DNA from: Streptomyces griseoaurantiacus | GTDB taxonomy: Bacteria > Actinomycetota > Actinomycetes > Streptomycetales > Streptomycetaceae | Length of the DNA stretch: 64,000 nucleotides | Assembly: GCA_014656015.1 (NCBI GenBank) | Contig: BNBP01000003.1 | Location: 124,001-188,000 of the forward strand | Direction of reading: 5' to 3' | Shown here: in pieces, positions 24,083-32,849 of the stretch | Numbering within the stretch: position 1 is the stretch's first letter | How the letters are laid out: the number at the start of each line of letters is the position of its first letter | Notes under the pieces: generated by a model | What the model was told of the DNA's origin: nothing | Database searches by the model: none | The model's input: only the letters and a program-made list of their open reading frames with translations | Position numbers and translations under genes: made by a program

Positions 24083-24665
24083 ATTTCTCATCTACTGCGA
24101 GGGGGAGCGGACGGAGAAGCATTATCTGCGCGGATTGCGGTCCGACCTGAGCGGCCTCCCCGTGCAGATCGAGATCGGCCCGGAGCACGGGGTGCCGACC
24201 GCGCTGGTGCGTGCAGCCGTTCGCCACCGGGACAGGGCGCCCCACAGCCGCCAGGACCGGTTTGCCGCGTACGACGAGGTGTGGTGTGTGATGGACGTGG
24301 AGGCACCCGTGCCCCATCCGGATCTGGAACGGGCGATCGAGGAAGCGCGCAGGAAGCAGATCAGGGTGGCTCTGAGCAATCCCTGTTTCGAACTGTGGCT
24401 GTTGCTCCACTTCCAGGAGATCGGTGGATACAACACGTCTGCGGCTGCCCAGAAACTACTGGAAAAACACGGGGCGTGCGGTTATCGAACAGACCGCAAG
24501 CATCTGCAATACGCTCCACTCCGTGAACGCCGGCTGGTGGCCGGTGAACGTGCGCGGGCGCTTCGGTCCTCCGCCGTCGGACCGGGGTTCCGGCACAACC
24601 CGTGGACCGATGTCGACGTGTTGGTCGACCGCCTCATGGATCAGGCACAGGAGGCCGGAGGCTGA
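24027..24665 (+). CDS. RloB-like TOPRIM-fold protein (putative effector)
   Basis: This 212-residue protein matches RloB (PF13707-like). The N-terminal strand and acidic residue FLIYCEGERTEKHYLRGL, the central VWCVMDVEAP, and SNPCFELWLLLHFQ are the family's three blocks, arranged as in TOPRIM nucleases. The GTG at 24027 lies inside rloA with GGAGG 5 to 6 nt upstream, so translation is coupled. In AbiL-type systems the RloB protein is the likely effector acting on nucleic acid. The target is not known. Confidence 0.85.
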   Translation: MGRGKPLKRGRAKRPELRRFLIYCEGERTEKHYLRGLRSDLSGLPVQIEIGPEHGVPTALVRAAVRHRDRAPHSRQDRFAAYDEVWCVMDVEAPVPHPDLERAIEEARRKQIRVALSNPCFELWLLLHFQEIGGYNTSAAAQKLLEKHGACGYRTDRKHLQYAPLRERRLVAGERARALRSSAVGPGFRHNPWTDVDVLVDRLMDQAQEAGG

Positions 24666-24729
24666 GAGAGCTCCGGAGGCGACGGCCACGGTCGGCCGAC
24701 GCTCCCCGGCGCCCCTGTTCACGCCCCCC

Positions 24730-26379
24730 TCAGCGCCCCTCCTCCGTGAGCAACTCGTCGGCGTCGACGATGCGGTAGGCGTAGCCCTGCTCGGCCAGGA
24801 ACCGCTGGCGGTGGGCGGCGAAGTCCTGGTCGAGGGTGTCGCGGGCGACGACGGAGTAGAAGTGCGCCTGGTGGCCGTCGGCCTTCGGGCGCAGCACCCG
24901 GCCGAGTCGCTGGGCCTCCTCCTGGCGGGAGCCGAAGGTGCCCGAGACCTGGACGGCGACGGTGGCCTCCGGCAGGTCGATGGAGAAGTTCGCCACCTTG
25001 GAGACCACGAGCACGCTGATCTCGCCCGTGCGGAAGGCGTCGAAGAGCTTCTCGCGCTGGGCGTTGGTCGTCTCGCCCTTGATGACGGGCGCGTCCAGGT
25101 GCTCGCCCAACTCGTCGAGCTGGTCGATGTACTGGCCGATGACGAGGATCTGCTGGCCGGCGAAGCGGCGCACGATCGCCTCGGTCACCTTCCGCTTGGT
25201 CGCGGTGGTGGCGCAGAAGCGGTACTTCTCCTCCGCCTCGGCGGTGGCGTAGGCGAGCCGCTCGGCGTCGGTCAGGTTGACCCGCACCTCCACGCAGTCG
25301 GCGGGGGCGATGTAGCCCTGCGCCTCGATCTCCTTCCAGGGCGCGTCGAACCGCTTGGGGCCGATGAGCGAGAACACGTCCGACTCGCGGCCGTCCTCCC
25401 GGACCAGCGTCGCGGTCAGGCCGAGCCGGCGCCGGGCCTGGAGGTCGGCGGTGAACTTGAAGACCGGGGCCGGGAGGAGGTGGACCTCGTCGTAGAGGAT
25501 CAGGCCCCAGTCCCGGGAGTCGAACAGTTCGAGGTGCGGGTAGACGCCCTTCCGCTTCGTCGTCAGCACCTGGTAGGTGGCGATGGTGACGGGCCGGATC
25601 TCCTTGCGCGTCCCGCTGTACTCGCCGATCTCGTCCTCGGTCAGCGAGGTCCGCTTCACCAGCTCGTGCTTCCACTGCCGCGCGGAGACGGTGTTGGTGA
25701 CCAGGATCAGCGTCGTCGACTTCGCCTGCGCCATCGACCCGGCGCCCACCAGTGTCTTCCCGGCGCCGCAGGGCAGCACGACGACCCCGCTGCCGCCGTG
25801 CCAGAAGTTCTCCACCGCCTGCTTCTGGTACGGGCGCAGCGCCCAGCCGTCCTCCACCAGGTCGATGGGGTGCGCCTCGCCGTCCACGTACCCGGCGAGG
25901 TCCTCGGCGGGCCAGCCCAGCTTGAGCAGCGTCTGCTTGATCTGGCCGCGCTCGGAGGGGTGCACGGCCACGGTGTCCGCGTCGATGCGCGCGCCCACCA
26001 GGGGCGCGATCCGCTTCGACTTCAGCACCTCCTCGAGGACCGGCCGGTCGGTGCTGGTCAGGACCAGGCCGTGCGCGGGGTGCTTGCTGAGGGTCAGCCG
26101 GCCGTAGCGGTCCATCGTCTCGGCGATGTCCACGAGCAGGGCGTGCGGCACGGGGTAGCGGCTGAACTCGACCAGCGCGTCGACGACCTGCTCGGCGTCG
26201 TGCCCGGCGGCCCGCGCGTTCCACAGGCCGAGCGGGGTGACCCGGTAGGTGTGGATGTGCTCCGGCGCGCGCTCCAGCTCGGCGAAGGGGGCGATCACCC
26301 GGCGGCAGTCGTCCGCCCGCTCGTGATCGACCTCCAGCAGCAGTGTCTTGTCCGACTGCACGATCAGGGGTCCGTTCAC
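24730..26379 (-). CDS. XPB-type DNA repair helicase
   Basis: This 549-residue superfamily-2 3'-5' helicase is of the bacterial XPB type. It has an N-terminal helicase-associated domain, then motif I LPCGAGKTLVGAG, motif II LILYDEVHLLPAPVF and motif III LGLTATLVREDGRE. Later come VLVVSKVANFSIDLPEA and the arginine-finger motif QEEAQRLGRVLRPK. Length and motifs are standard for actinobacterial XPB, which is thought to act in DNA repair. The GTG at 26379 has GGAG about 8 nt upstream. It diverges from the helicase-C protein gene, a conserved actinobacterial arrangement. Confidence 0.94.
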   Translation of the reverse strand: MNGPLIVQSDKTLLLEVDHERADDCRRVIAPFAELERAPEHIHTYRVTPLGLWNARAAGHDAEQVVDALVEFSRYPVPHALLVDIAETMDRYGRLTLSKHPAHGLVLTSTDRPVLEEVLKSKRIAPLVGARIDADTVAVHPSERGQIKQTLLKLGWPAEDLAGYVDGEAHPIDLVEDGWALRPYQKQAVENFWHGGSGVVVLPCGAGKTLVGAGSMAQAKSTTLILVTNTVSARQWKHELVKRTSLTEDEIGEYSGTRKEIRPVTIATYQVLTTKRKGVYPHLELFDSRDWGLILYDEVHLLPAPVFKFTADLQARRRLGLTATLVREDGRESDVFSLIGPKRFDAPWKEIEAQGYIAPADCVEVRVNLTDAERLAYATAEAEEKYRFCATTATKRKVTEAIVRRFAGQQILVIGQYIDQLDELGEHLDAPVIKGETTNAQREKLFDAFRTGEISVLVVSKVANFSIDLPEATVAVQVSGTFGSRQEEAQRLGRVLRPKADGHQAHFYSVVARDTLDQDFAAHRQRFLAEQGYAYRIVDADELLTEEGR

Positions 26380-26542
26380 CTGTACATCTCCATCCCACGC
26401 CACTCCCGCACCGGCCAATCCTCCAGTGTGCAGCATCGGGCCCCCTCGGGGCCGTGGTGAGCCGCACACCGGTCCCGGCCGGGACGGGGGCGGCGGGGCG
26501 AGCACTCCCTCGCTTCCGCCCCCACCCGCTACCGTTGGCCGG

Positions 26543-29023
26543 ATGAGCACCGAGGACCACCCGGCGGAGCCGGGGACCGCCCCCGCACCGCCCCGCTCCC
26601 TCGCCGAGGATCTCCGGAGCCGCCCCGACGACACCCTCTCCGCCCTCCTGCGCACCCGCCCCGACCTGGTCACCCCCGTCCCCGCCGACCTCACCCAGCT
26701 CGCCACCCGCGCGGCCACCCGGGCCAGCGTCGTACGCGCCCTGGAACGACTGGACCGGTTCGCCCTCCAGACCGCGCAGGCCCTGGCCGTCGCCCCCGAC
26801 CCGGCGCCGTACGAGGCCCTCCTCACGCTGATGGCGGGCGAGGGCGAGGGCGGCGACCGCGACCCCGCCGTCGCGCGCGCCCTGCCCGCCGCCGTCACCA
26901 CCCTCCGCGAACAGGCCCTCCTCTGGGGCCCCGAGGACCGCCTCCGCCTCGTCCGCACCGCCCGCGAACTCCTCGCCCCCTCCCCGCAGCACCCCTCGCC
27001 CACCGGCCTCGGGCCCACCGTCGCCGAGGCCGCCGCCGGGATGTCCTCGGCCCGGATGCAGGAGATCCTCACCGGCGCCGGACTGCCCACGACCGCCGAC
27101 ACGGTCTCCGCGATCGCCGCGCTCACCGCCCTGTTCACCGACCGCGCCCGCATGTCCGCCCTGCTCGACGAGGTCCCCGCCGACTCCCTCGACGTCCTCT
27201 CCCGGCTCCTGTGGGGACCCCCCTACGGCCAGGTCACCGCCGACCCCGCGCCCCGGCTGCGCGCCCTGCTCGACCGGGGCCTGCTGCTGCCCACCGCGCC
27301 CGGCACCGTCGTCCTGCCCCGCGAGGTCGCCCTCCACCTGCGGGCCGGCCGCGCCCACCGGGAGCCCCGGCCGCTGCCGCCCGCACCCGTCGCGGCCGCC
27401 ACCCACCGCCCCCAGGTGGTGGACGCCACGGCCGCCGGGCAGGCGTACACCGCCCTGGCCACCGTCGAGGAACTCCTCAAGGCCTGGGACGGCGGCGGCC
27501 CCGCCGTGCTGCGCGCGGGCGGCCTCAGCGTGCGCGACCTCAAGCGGACCGCCGTCACCCTCGACGTGTCCGAACCCGTCGCCGCCTTCTGGCTCGAACT
27601 CGCCTACGCGGCCGGGCTGCTCGCCTCCGACGGCGAGGCCGAGGAACGGTACGCGCCCACCCCCGCCTCCGACGACTGGCTGCGGCTGCCCGCCGCCGAA
27701 CGCTGGACCCTCCTGGCCACGGCCTGGCTGTCGGCGACCCGCACCGCCGGACTGGTCGGCGGGCGCGACACCAAGGACCGGACGCTCGCCGCGCTCGGCC
27801 CCGGCCTGGACCGCTCCACCGCCCCCGAGGTGCGCCTGCGCGTGCTGGCCCTGCTGGCCGGGCTCCCGGAGGGCGCCGCCCCCGAGCCCGACTCGCTGCT
27901 CGCCCGCCTCGCCTGGGAACGCCCCTCGCGCGGCGACCGCGCCGGCGCCGAGGACCTCCGCGCCCGCCTCGCCCGGTGGACGCTCACCGAGGCCGAACAG
28001 CTCGGCGTCACCGGCCGGGGCGCGCTCTCCGCCCACGGCCGCGCCCTGCTGCCGCCCGCCCCCGGGGAGCCGCCCGCCGACCCCGCCCGGCTGCTCGCCC
28101 CGCTGCTGCCCGAACCCCTCGACCACGTGCTGCTCCAGGCCGACCTGACCGCCGTCGCCCCCGGGCCGCTGCATCGCCCGCTCGCCGAGGTGCTCGGCGT
28201 CCTCGCCGACGTCGAGTCCAAGGGCGGCGCCACCGTCTACCGCTTCACCCCCGCCTCCGTGCGCCGCGCGCTCGACGCCGGCCGCACCGCCTCCGACCTG
28301 CACGCCTTCCTCGCCCAGCACTCCCGCACCCCCGTCCCGCAGCCGCTCGCCTACCTCATCGACGACGTGGCCCGCCGCCACGGCCACCTGCGGGTGGGCG
28401 CGGCCTCGGCGTACGTGCGCTGCGACGACGACGCGCTGCTGCGCGAGATCCTCGCCGACAAGCGCTCGGCGGGACTGCGGCTGCGCGCGCTCGCCCCGAC
28501 CGTGCTCGCCTCCGGGGCCGACCCGGCGGCCCTCCTGGAGGGGCTGCGCGCGATGGGCTACGCGCCCGCCGCCGAGTCCGCCGAGGGCGATGTGCTCATC
28601 ACCCGCGCCGACGCCCACCGCACACCCCCGCGCACCCCGCCCGCGCCGGTGCCGGAGGGCCCGCCCGTGCCCGACGCCACCCTGCTCGCGGCGGCGGTCC
28701 GCGCGATCCGCGCCGGCGACCGCGCCTCCACGGCAGCCCGCCGCACCGACGCGGCGGACCCCTCCGGCTCCGCCGAAGGGCCTCCCGGCGCGCTGCCCCG
28801 CACCTCCGCCGCGGAGACCCTCGCCACGATGCAGGCGGCCGTCCTCACCGGCGCGTCCCTGTGGATCGGCTACGTCAACGCCGAGGGCACCGCCAGCCAG
28901 CGCGTCATCGCCCCGGTCAAGGTGGAGGGCGGCTTCGTCACGGCCTACGACCACACGGCCGAGGAGGTCCGCACCTACGCCCTGCACCGGGTGACGGGTG
29001 TCGCGGAACTCGCGGAGGACTGA
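26543..29023 (+). CDS. helicase C-terminal domain protein (XPB/Ssl2-like associated)
   Basis: The product is an 826-residue protein of the actinobacterial helicase_C_3/XPB-associated family. It lacks Walker motifs. The long central region is Ala/Leu-rich and helical (ALERLDRFALQTAQALAVA, then SARMQEILTGAGL). The C-terminal domain includes LIDDVARRHGHLRVG and ILADKRSAGLRLRALAPTV, and ends GASLWIGYVNAEGTASQRVI, then DHTAEEVRTYALHRV. This last part resembles a WYL-like fold. Divergent transcription from XPB suggests a shared repair role. The start is the ATG at 26543. Confidence 0.85.
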   Translation: MSTEDHPAEPGTAPAPPRSLAEDLRSRPDDTLSALLRTRPDLVTPVPADLTQLATRAATRASVVRALERLDRFALQTAQALAVAPDPAPYEALLTLMAGEGEGGDRDPAVARALPAAVTTLREQALLWGPEDRLRLVRTARELLAPSPQHPSPTGLGPTVAEAAAGMSSARMQEILTGAGLPTTADTVSAIAALTALFTDRARMSALLDEVPADSLDVLSRLLWGPPYGQVTADPAPRLRALLDRGLLLPTAPGTVVLPREVALHLRAGRAHREPRPLPPAPVAAATHRPQVVDATAAGQAYTALATVEELLKAWDGGGPAVLRAGGLSVRDLKRTAVTLDVSEPVAAFWLELAYAAGLLASDGEAEERYAPTPASDDWLRLPAAERWTLLATAWLSATRTAGLVGGRDTKDRTLAALGPGLDRSTAPEVRLRVLALLAGLPEGAAPEPDSLLARLAWERPSRGDRAGAEDLRARLARWTLTEAEQLGVTGRGALSAHGRALLPPAPGEPPADPARLLAPLLPEPLDHVLLQADLTAVAPGPLHRPLAEVLGVLADVESKGGATVYRFTPASVRRALDAGRTASDLHAFLAQHSRTPVPQPLAYLIDDVARRHGHLRVGAASAYVRCDDDALLREILADKRSAGLRLRALAPTVLASGADPAALLEGLRAMGYAPAAESAEGDVLITRADAHRTPPRTPPAPVPEGPPVPDATLLAAAVRAIRAGDRASTAARRTDAADPSGSAEGPPGALPRTSAAETLATMQAAVLTGASLWIGYVNAEGTASQRVIAPVKVEGGFVTAYDHTAEEVRTYALHRVTGVAELAED

Positions 29024-29063
29024 ACGGGGGGCGGGGCGGGCCGGGAGCGGTCCTTCAGCTCGT

Positions 29064-29465
29064 TCAGCCCGCCGGGAGGGTGAGGACGAGCCCCAGCACG
29101 GCCACCGGCGGCAGCAGGGCCGCCGCCCCCAGGACGACCCGAACCGGCGTCCAGCTCCGCCGCCAGGGCAGCACCCAGGAGACGACATAGGCGGGGACGG
29201 TGACGAGCCCGCCGTAACGGAGCAACGCCTCGACGGTCGCCAGCGACCGGGTGAGCCCTGCCGAACAGTGGTCCGGGCCGCACGCGTCGGTGGCCATCGG
29301 GGACAGCGCGCCGAACAGCAGCGCGGGCGGCACGAGCAGCGCCAGCAGCGCGGACACGACGACCGGGACGATCCACGCGTACGCGTCGTGCCCGCCGCGG
29401 TCGGTGCCCGGGTGCTGCGCGGGGAGGTACGGAACGGGGGCGGGGCCGAAGCCGGTGGGCGTCAT
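29064..29465 (-). CDS. small multi-pass membrane protein
   Basis: This 133-residue protein has three hydrophobic segments: IVPVVVSALLALLVPPALLF, VEALLRYGGLVTVPAYVVSW and VVLGAAALLPPVAVLGLVLT. The first external loop contains two cysteines (DACGPDHC). I do not recognise a domain. The start is taken as the ATG at 29465 after CTGAGG; an in-frame ATG at 29501 is possible. It is convergent with the helicase-C gene and divergent from the HAD gene. Confidence 0.7.
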   Translation of the reverse strand: MTPTGFGPAPVPYLPAQHPGTDRGGHDAYAWIVPVVVSALLALLVPPALLFGALSPMATDACGPDHCSAGLTRSLATVEALLRYGGLVTVPAYVVSWVLPWRRSWTPVRVVLGAAALLPPVAVLGLVLTLPAG

Positions 29466-29576
29466 GGCCTCAGGAAACCGCCCGGGGCGGGCGCGGGGCA
29501 CGGGTGCGGGTACTCATCCGGGGCGGGTGCGGTACTCAGAAAAGGGTGGCCGAAAAGCGTCTGCGAGGATGGCGGC

Positions 29577-30209
29577 ATGACCTCCTCCGCACCGACCGTC
29601 GGTTTCGACCTGGACATGACGCTGATCGACTCCCGGCCGGGCATCCACGCCTGCTACCTGGAGCTGTCCGCCCGCACGGGGACGCCCATCGACGCCGACC
29701 TCGTGGTCTCGCGGCTCGGGCCGCCGCTGGAGGAGGAGCTGGCGAACTGGTTCCCGGCGGAGCGGATCGACGACGCCGCCGCGCTCTACCGGGACATGTA
29801 CCCGGCGTACGCCATCACGCCGACGCGCGCGCTGCCCGGCGCCCGGGAGGCGATCGCGGCCGTGCGCGCCGCCGGCGGGCGCACGCTCGTCGTCACCGCC
29901 AAGTACGAGCCCAGCGCCCGGCTGCACCTGGAGCACCTCGGCATCGAGCCCGACGAGCTGATCGGCGGACTGTGGGCCGAGCGGAAGGCCGAGGCGCTGC
30001 TCGCGCACGGCGCCGGCGTGTACGTGGGCGACCACCTCGGCGACATACGCGGCGCCCGCGCCGCCCGCGCCCTCTCCGTCGCGGTCGCCACCGGCCCCTG
30101 CACGGCCGAGGAACTCCGCACGGCCGGCGCCGACGTCGTCCTCCCCGACCTGACCGCGTTCCCGGCCTGGCTGCGCGACCACACCGAGGCGTCGGACCCG
30201 GCGGCCTGA
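29577..30209 (+). CDS. HAD superfamily phosphatase
   Basis: This 210-residue HAD hydrolase is of the Gph/PGP type. Motif I is VGFDLDMTLIDSRPG with nucleophile Asp10 and general acid Asp12. Motif II is RTLVVTAKYEPS, motif III Lys lies in LWAERKAEAL, and motif IV is VYVGDHLGDIRGARAA. A small helical cap lies between motifs I and II (EEELANWFPAERIDDAAALY). The substrate is probably a small phosphorylated metabolite; none is identifiable. The start is the ATG at 29577. Confidence 0.9.
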   Translation: MTSSAPTVGFDLDMTLIDSRPGIHACYLELSARTGTPIDADLVVSRLGPPLEEELANWFPAERIDDAAALYRDMYPAYAITPTRALPGAREAIAAVRAAGGRTLVVTAKYEPSARLHLEHLGIEPDELIGGLWAERKAEALLAHGAGVYVGDHLGDIRGARAARALSVAVATGPCTAEELRTAGADVVLPDLTAFPAWLRDHTEASDPAA

Positions 30210-30238
30210 CCTCGCTCCACGGCGAGGCGGGCCCTGCC

Positions 30239-30985
30239 TCACAGCTGGGTCTCACCCCCGTCCACGGACAGCTCGATGCCGGTGGTGTACGTCGCATCGA
30301 AGGCGAGGAACGCGGCCGCCGCGGCGAACTCCTCGACGGTGCCGTACCGCTTCATGGGGTTGCTCGCCGTCCGCTCCGCCCTGAACCGGTCAGCGGCCTC
30401 TTCGGACAGGTTCATCGTTTCCAGGATCCCCGAGTCGATGGGACCCGGGCTGATCGCATTGACACGGATCCCCCGCGGAAGCAGCTCCCCGGAGAAGGTG
30501 CGGGCCATCGAGCGCAGCGCGGCCTTGCCGGCCGCGTAGACGCTGGTGTCCACCATGCCGATGACGTTCGCGATCGAGGTGGTGAGGACGACACCGGCGT
30601 TCGCGCTCAGCAGCGGAGCGAGCTTCTGCACAGTGAAGAAGGCGCCCTTGACGTTGATCGCGAACAGCTCGTCGTACACGTCCTCGGTCGTCGACTCGAG
30701 GGGTGTGAGCGGTGAGATACCGGCGTTGACGAACAGGGCCTCGATCGAGCCGAACTCGCCTCTCACACGGTCGACGAGCACATCCAGGTCGGACAGCGAG
30801 GACACATCCGCCCGGACGGCCACGGCATTCTCGCCGAGCCGCTCGCGTGCCGCGTCGAGCTTGGCCCGGGAACGGCCGGTGACCAGCACGCGGGCTCCGC
30901 CTCGCACCAGCAGCTCCGCCAGCCCGAGTCCCATGCCGCTGCTGCCGCCCGTGATCACCACGTGTTTGTCACGGTACTCAGCCAT
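30239..30985 (-). CDS. SDR family oxidoreductase
   Basis: This 248-residue classical short-chain dehydrogenase/reductase has the NAD(P)-binding TGGSSGMGLGLAELL near the N terminus, NAG in LFVNAGISP, catalytic Ser in LTTSIANVIG and Tyr-x3-Lys in SVYAAGKAALRS. The usual ending IELSVDGGETQL is present. It lies downstream of, and co-directional with, the AKR gene (66-nt gap), so the two probably form one operon controlled by the divergent TetR regulator. The substrate is unknown. Confidence 0.92.
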   Translation of the reverse strand: MAEYRDKHVVITGGSSGMGLGLAELLVRGGARVLVTGRSRAKLDAARERLGENAVAVRADVSSLSDLDVLVDRVRGEFGSIEALFVNAGISPLTPLESTTEDVYDELFAINVKGAFFTVQKLAPLLSANAGVVLTTSIANVIGMVDTSVYAAGKAALRSMARTFSGELLPRGIRVNAISPGPIDSGILETMNLSEEAADRFRAERTASNPMKRYGTVEEFAAAAAFLAFDATYTTGIELSVDGGETQL

Positions 30986-31051
30986 ACCGAGGTGGCTCCA
31001 TTCCCTCGAAGACGCATCGATCGATCCGGATGCCGCTGTTCAGGAACCGGG

Positions 31052-32122
31052 TCATCCGCGGATCTCGATCCTCATGTCGCCCGAGGTGACCGTGCGGATG
31101 TGATCGCTGGCGAGCGTGGCGTGCGGGTTGCCGAGCTCGATGGCGCTGACCTCGTCGAGACGGGCCAGTTGGGAGGGAGTGAGGTCGACCTCCAGGGCAC
31201 CCAGGTTGTCCTCCAGCTGCGCGGGGGTGCGGGCGCCGATGATGGGCGCCGTCACGCCGGGGGCGTTCAGGGCCCAGGCCAGTGCGACCTGGGCGGGCGT
31301 GCGGCGCAGCTCCGAGGCCACCTCCTTCACCACGTCGGCGATCGCGAGGTTGCGGTCGGTGACCCACCCCAGGGCGACGTTCAGGCTCTTCCGGTCGTTG
31401 GCGGTCTCGCCGGCCACGGAGCCCGCCCGGTCCCGGTCCTCCCGGCGGTACTTGCCGGTGAGCACCCCGCCGCCCAACGGGGAGAAGGGGACCACGCCGA
31501 GTCCCATCTCGCCTGCCATCGGGATCAGGTCGCGCTCCGCGGTGCGCTCGATCAGGCTGTACTCGGTCTCCACCGCGATCAGCGGCGACCAGCCGCGCAG
31601 GTCGGCGATCGCCTGCATGCGCGACACCTGCCAGGCCGGGGCGCTGGAGATCGCCACGTACAGCACCTTGCCCAGCCTCACCAGGTCGTCCAGGCCCCGC
31701 AGGATCTCCTCCACCGGCGTCCTGAAGTCCCAGATGTTCAGGTAGAGCAGATCTATGTGGTCGGTGTTCAGCTGCCGCAGACTGCCTTCCACCGACGCCA
31801 GCATGCTCTTGCGGTGGGTGCCCCCGGAGTTCGGGTCACCGGGCCGGCGCAGCGTCGAGTACTTCGTCGCCAGCACCAGCTTGTCGCGGTCGCCGCGGGC
31901 GAACTCGCCGAGCAGCCGCTCCGAGCTGCCGTTGGTGTAGGTGCTGGCGGTGTCGAAGAAGTTGCCGCCGAGCTCGGTGTAGCGGTCGAAGAGCTTGCGC
32001 GCCTCGTCGCGCTCGGCGCCCCAGCCCCACTCGGTTCCGAAGGTCGCCGCGCCCAGCGCCAGCGGTGAGACCCGGAGCCCGGAACGGCCCAGCAGCCGGT
32101 AGGTGTCGAGAGTGAGTGCCAT
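31052..32122 (-). CDS. aldo/keto reductase
   Basis: This 356-residue AKR of the YajO/Tas-like group is NADPH-dependent and acts on carbonyls. The N terminus YRLLGRSGLRVSPLALGAAT is followed by NFFDTASTY with catalytic Asp and Tyr, LATKYST with Lys, and DHIDLLYLNIWD with the catalytic region. The C-terminal coenzyme motif is PIIGARTPAQLEDNLGAL. The ATG at 32122 has AGGAG upstream. Two 20-bp palindromes between this gene and the divergent TetR gene are likely operators, so expression is probably induced by a reactive or foreign compound. Confidence 0.92.
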   Translation of the reverse strand: MALTLDTYRLLGRSGLRVSPLALGAATFGTEWGWGAERDEARKLFDRYTELGGNFFDTASTYTNGSSERLLGEFARGDRDKLVLATKYSTLRRPGDPNSGGTHRKSMLASVEGSLRQLNTDHIDLLYLNIWDFRTPVEEILRGLDDLVRLGKVLYVAISSAPAWQVSRMQAIADLRGWSPLIAVETEYSLIERTAERDLIPMAGEMGLGVVPFSPLGGGVLTGKYRREDRDRAGSVAGETANDRKSLNVALGWVTDRNLAIADVVKEVASELRRTPAQVALAWALNAPGVTAPIIGARTPAQLEDNLGALEVDLTPSQLARLDEVSAIELGNPHATLASDHIRTVTSGDMRIEIRG

Positions 32123-32147
32123 CGGTGTTCTCCTACGAGGTGTGTGT

Positions 32148-32167
32148 AACCGGGGACCTCCCCGGTT
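32148..32167. promoter_or_regulatory. TetR operator, copy 1
   Basis: AACCGGGGACCTCCCCGGTT has two perfect 9-bp arms and a 2-nt centre. It lies in the AKR/TetR divergent region, just upstream of the AKR ribosome-binding site. Confidence 0.7.
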
Positions 32168-32184
32168 GTCTCCACCGTACACTG

Positions 32185-32204
32185 AAACGGGGAGTTCCCC
32201 GATT
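32185..32204. promoter_or_regulatory. TetR operator, copy 2
   Basis: AAACGGGGAGTTCCCCGATT repeats copy 1 with 8 of 9 arm positions paired; the centres are 37 bp apart. TACACT at 32178-32183 between the copies could be a -10 element for the TetR gene. Confidence 0.65.
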
Positions 32205-32243
32205 CGGTCCGAGCCGCATCCGCCTCCTACGATCGCGAGGGTC

Positions 32244-32807
32244 ATGACACCTCCACGCAGCACTCTGCGCGCCGACGCGCAACGCAACCGCGAGCAGTTG
32301 ATCGCCACGGCCGCCGAAGCCTTCAGGTCCGGACGCGCCGTCTCGCTGGACGCGATCGCCAGACGCGCGGGAGTGGGGAACGCCACCCTGTACCGGCACT
32401 TCCCCACCCGGGAGGATCTGGTCGAAGAGGTCTACCGGGACCAGATACGTCCCCTGCGTGAAGACGCGCGCACCCTGCTGGCCACCGAGCCGCCCGCGCG
32501 GGCACTTCACGCGTGGATGCTCCGATTCGCCGACTGGGCCGGTGAACGGCGCGGCATCTGCGAGGCCCTGGTCGCCATGAGCGCTTCCGGCCGCTTCGGC
32601 ACCGGGCCGGTGTGCGACGAGGTCCAGCAGGTCCTGGCGATGGTGCTCGAGGCCGGTGCCGCGGCAGGAGAACTGCGCGACGACCTCGACCCGGTCGAGG
32701 TGGGCGGCATCCTCGCCGGTCTGCTCTCCGTGGCCGGCGCACCCGAGCAGCGCCCCCAGCTGCACCGGATGCTGGACATCGTCGTCGACGGGCTCAGGTC
32801 CCGCTGA
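32244..32807 (+). CDS. TetR/AcrR family transcriptional regulator
   Basis: This 187-residue regulator has an N-terminal HTH, NREQLIATAAEAFRSGRAVS, then LDAIARRAGVGNATLYRHFPTREDL (cited by its motifs). The C-terminal ligand domain is helical with SASGRFGTGP and ILAGLLSVAGAPEQ. It diverges from the AKR-SDR operon, and two matching palindromes lie between them, so autoregulation and repression of the operon are likely. The start is the ATG at 32244. Confidence 0.92.
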   Translation: MTPPRSTLRADAQRNREQLIATAAEAFRSGRAVSLDAIARRAGVGNATLYRHFPTREDLVEEVYRDQIRPLREDARTLLATEPPARALHAWMLRFADWAGERRGICEALVAMSASGRFGTGPVCDEVQQVLAMVLEAGAAAGELRDDLDPVEVGGILAGLLSVAGAPEQRPQLHRMLDIVVDGLRSR

Positions 32808-32849
32808 GCGACAGGCCGGCGGCCGCGGCGCCCGACAGCTGCGGTCGAC

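Noticed and set aside
24719..29188. 1489-codon minus-strand ORF
   Set aside because: It is a shadow of the XPB and helicase-C genes in another frame.
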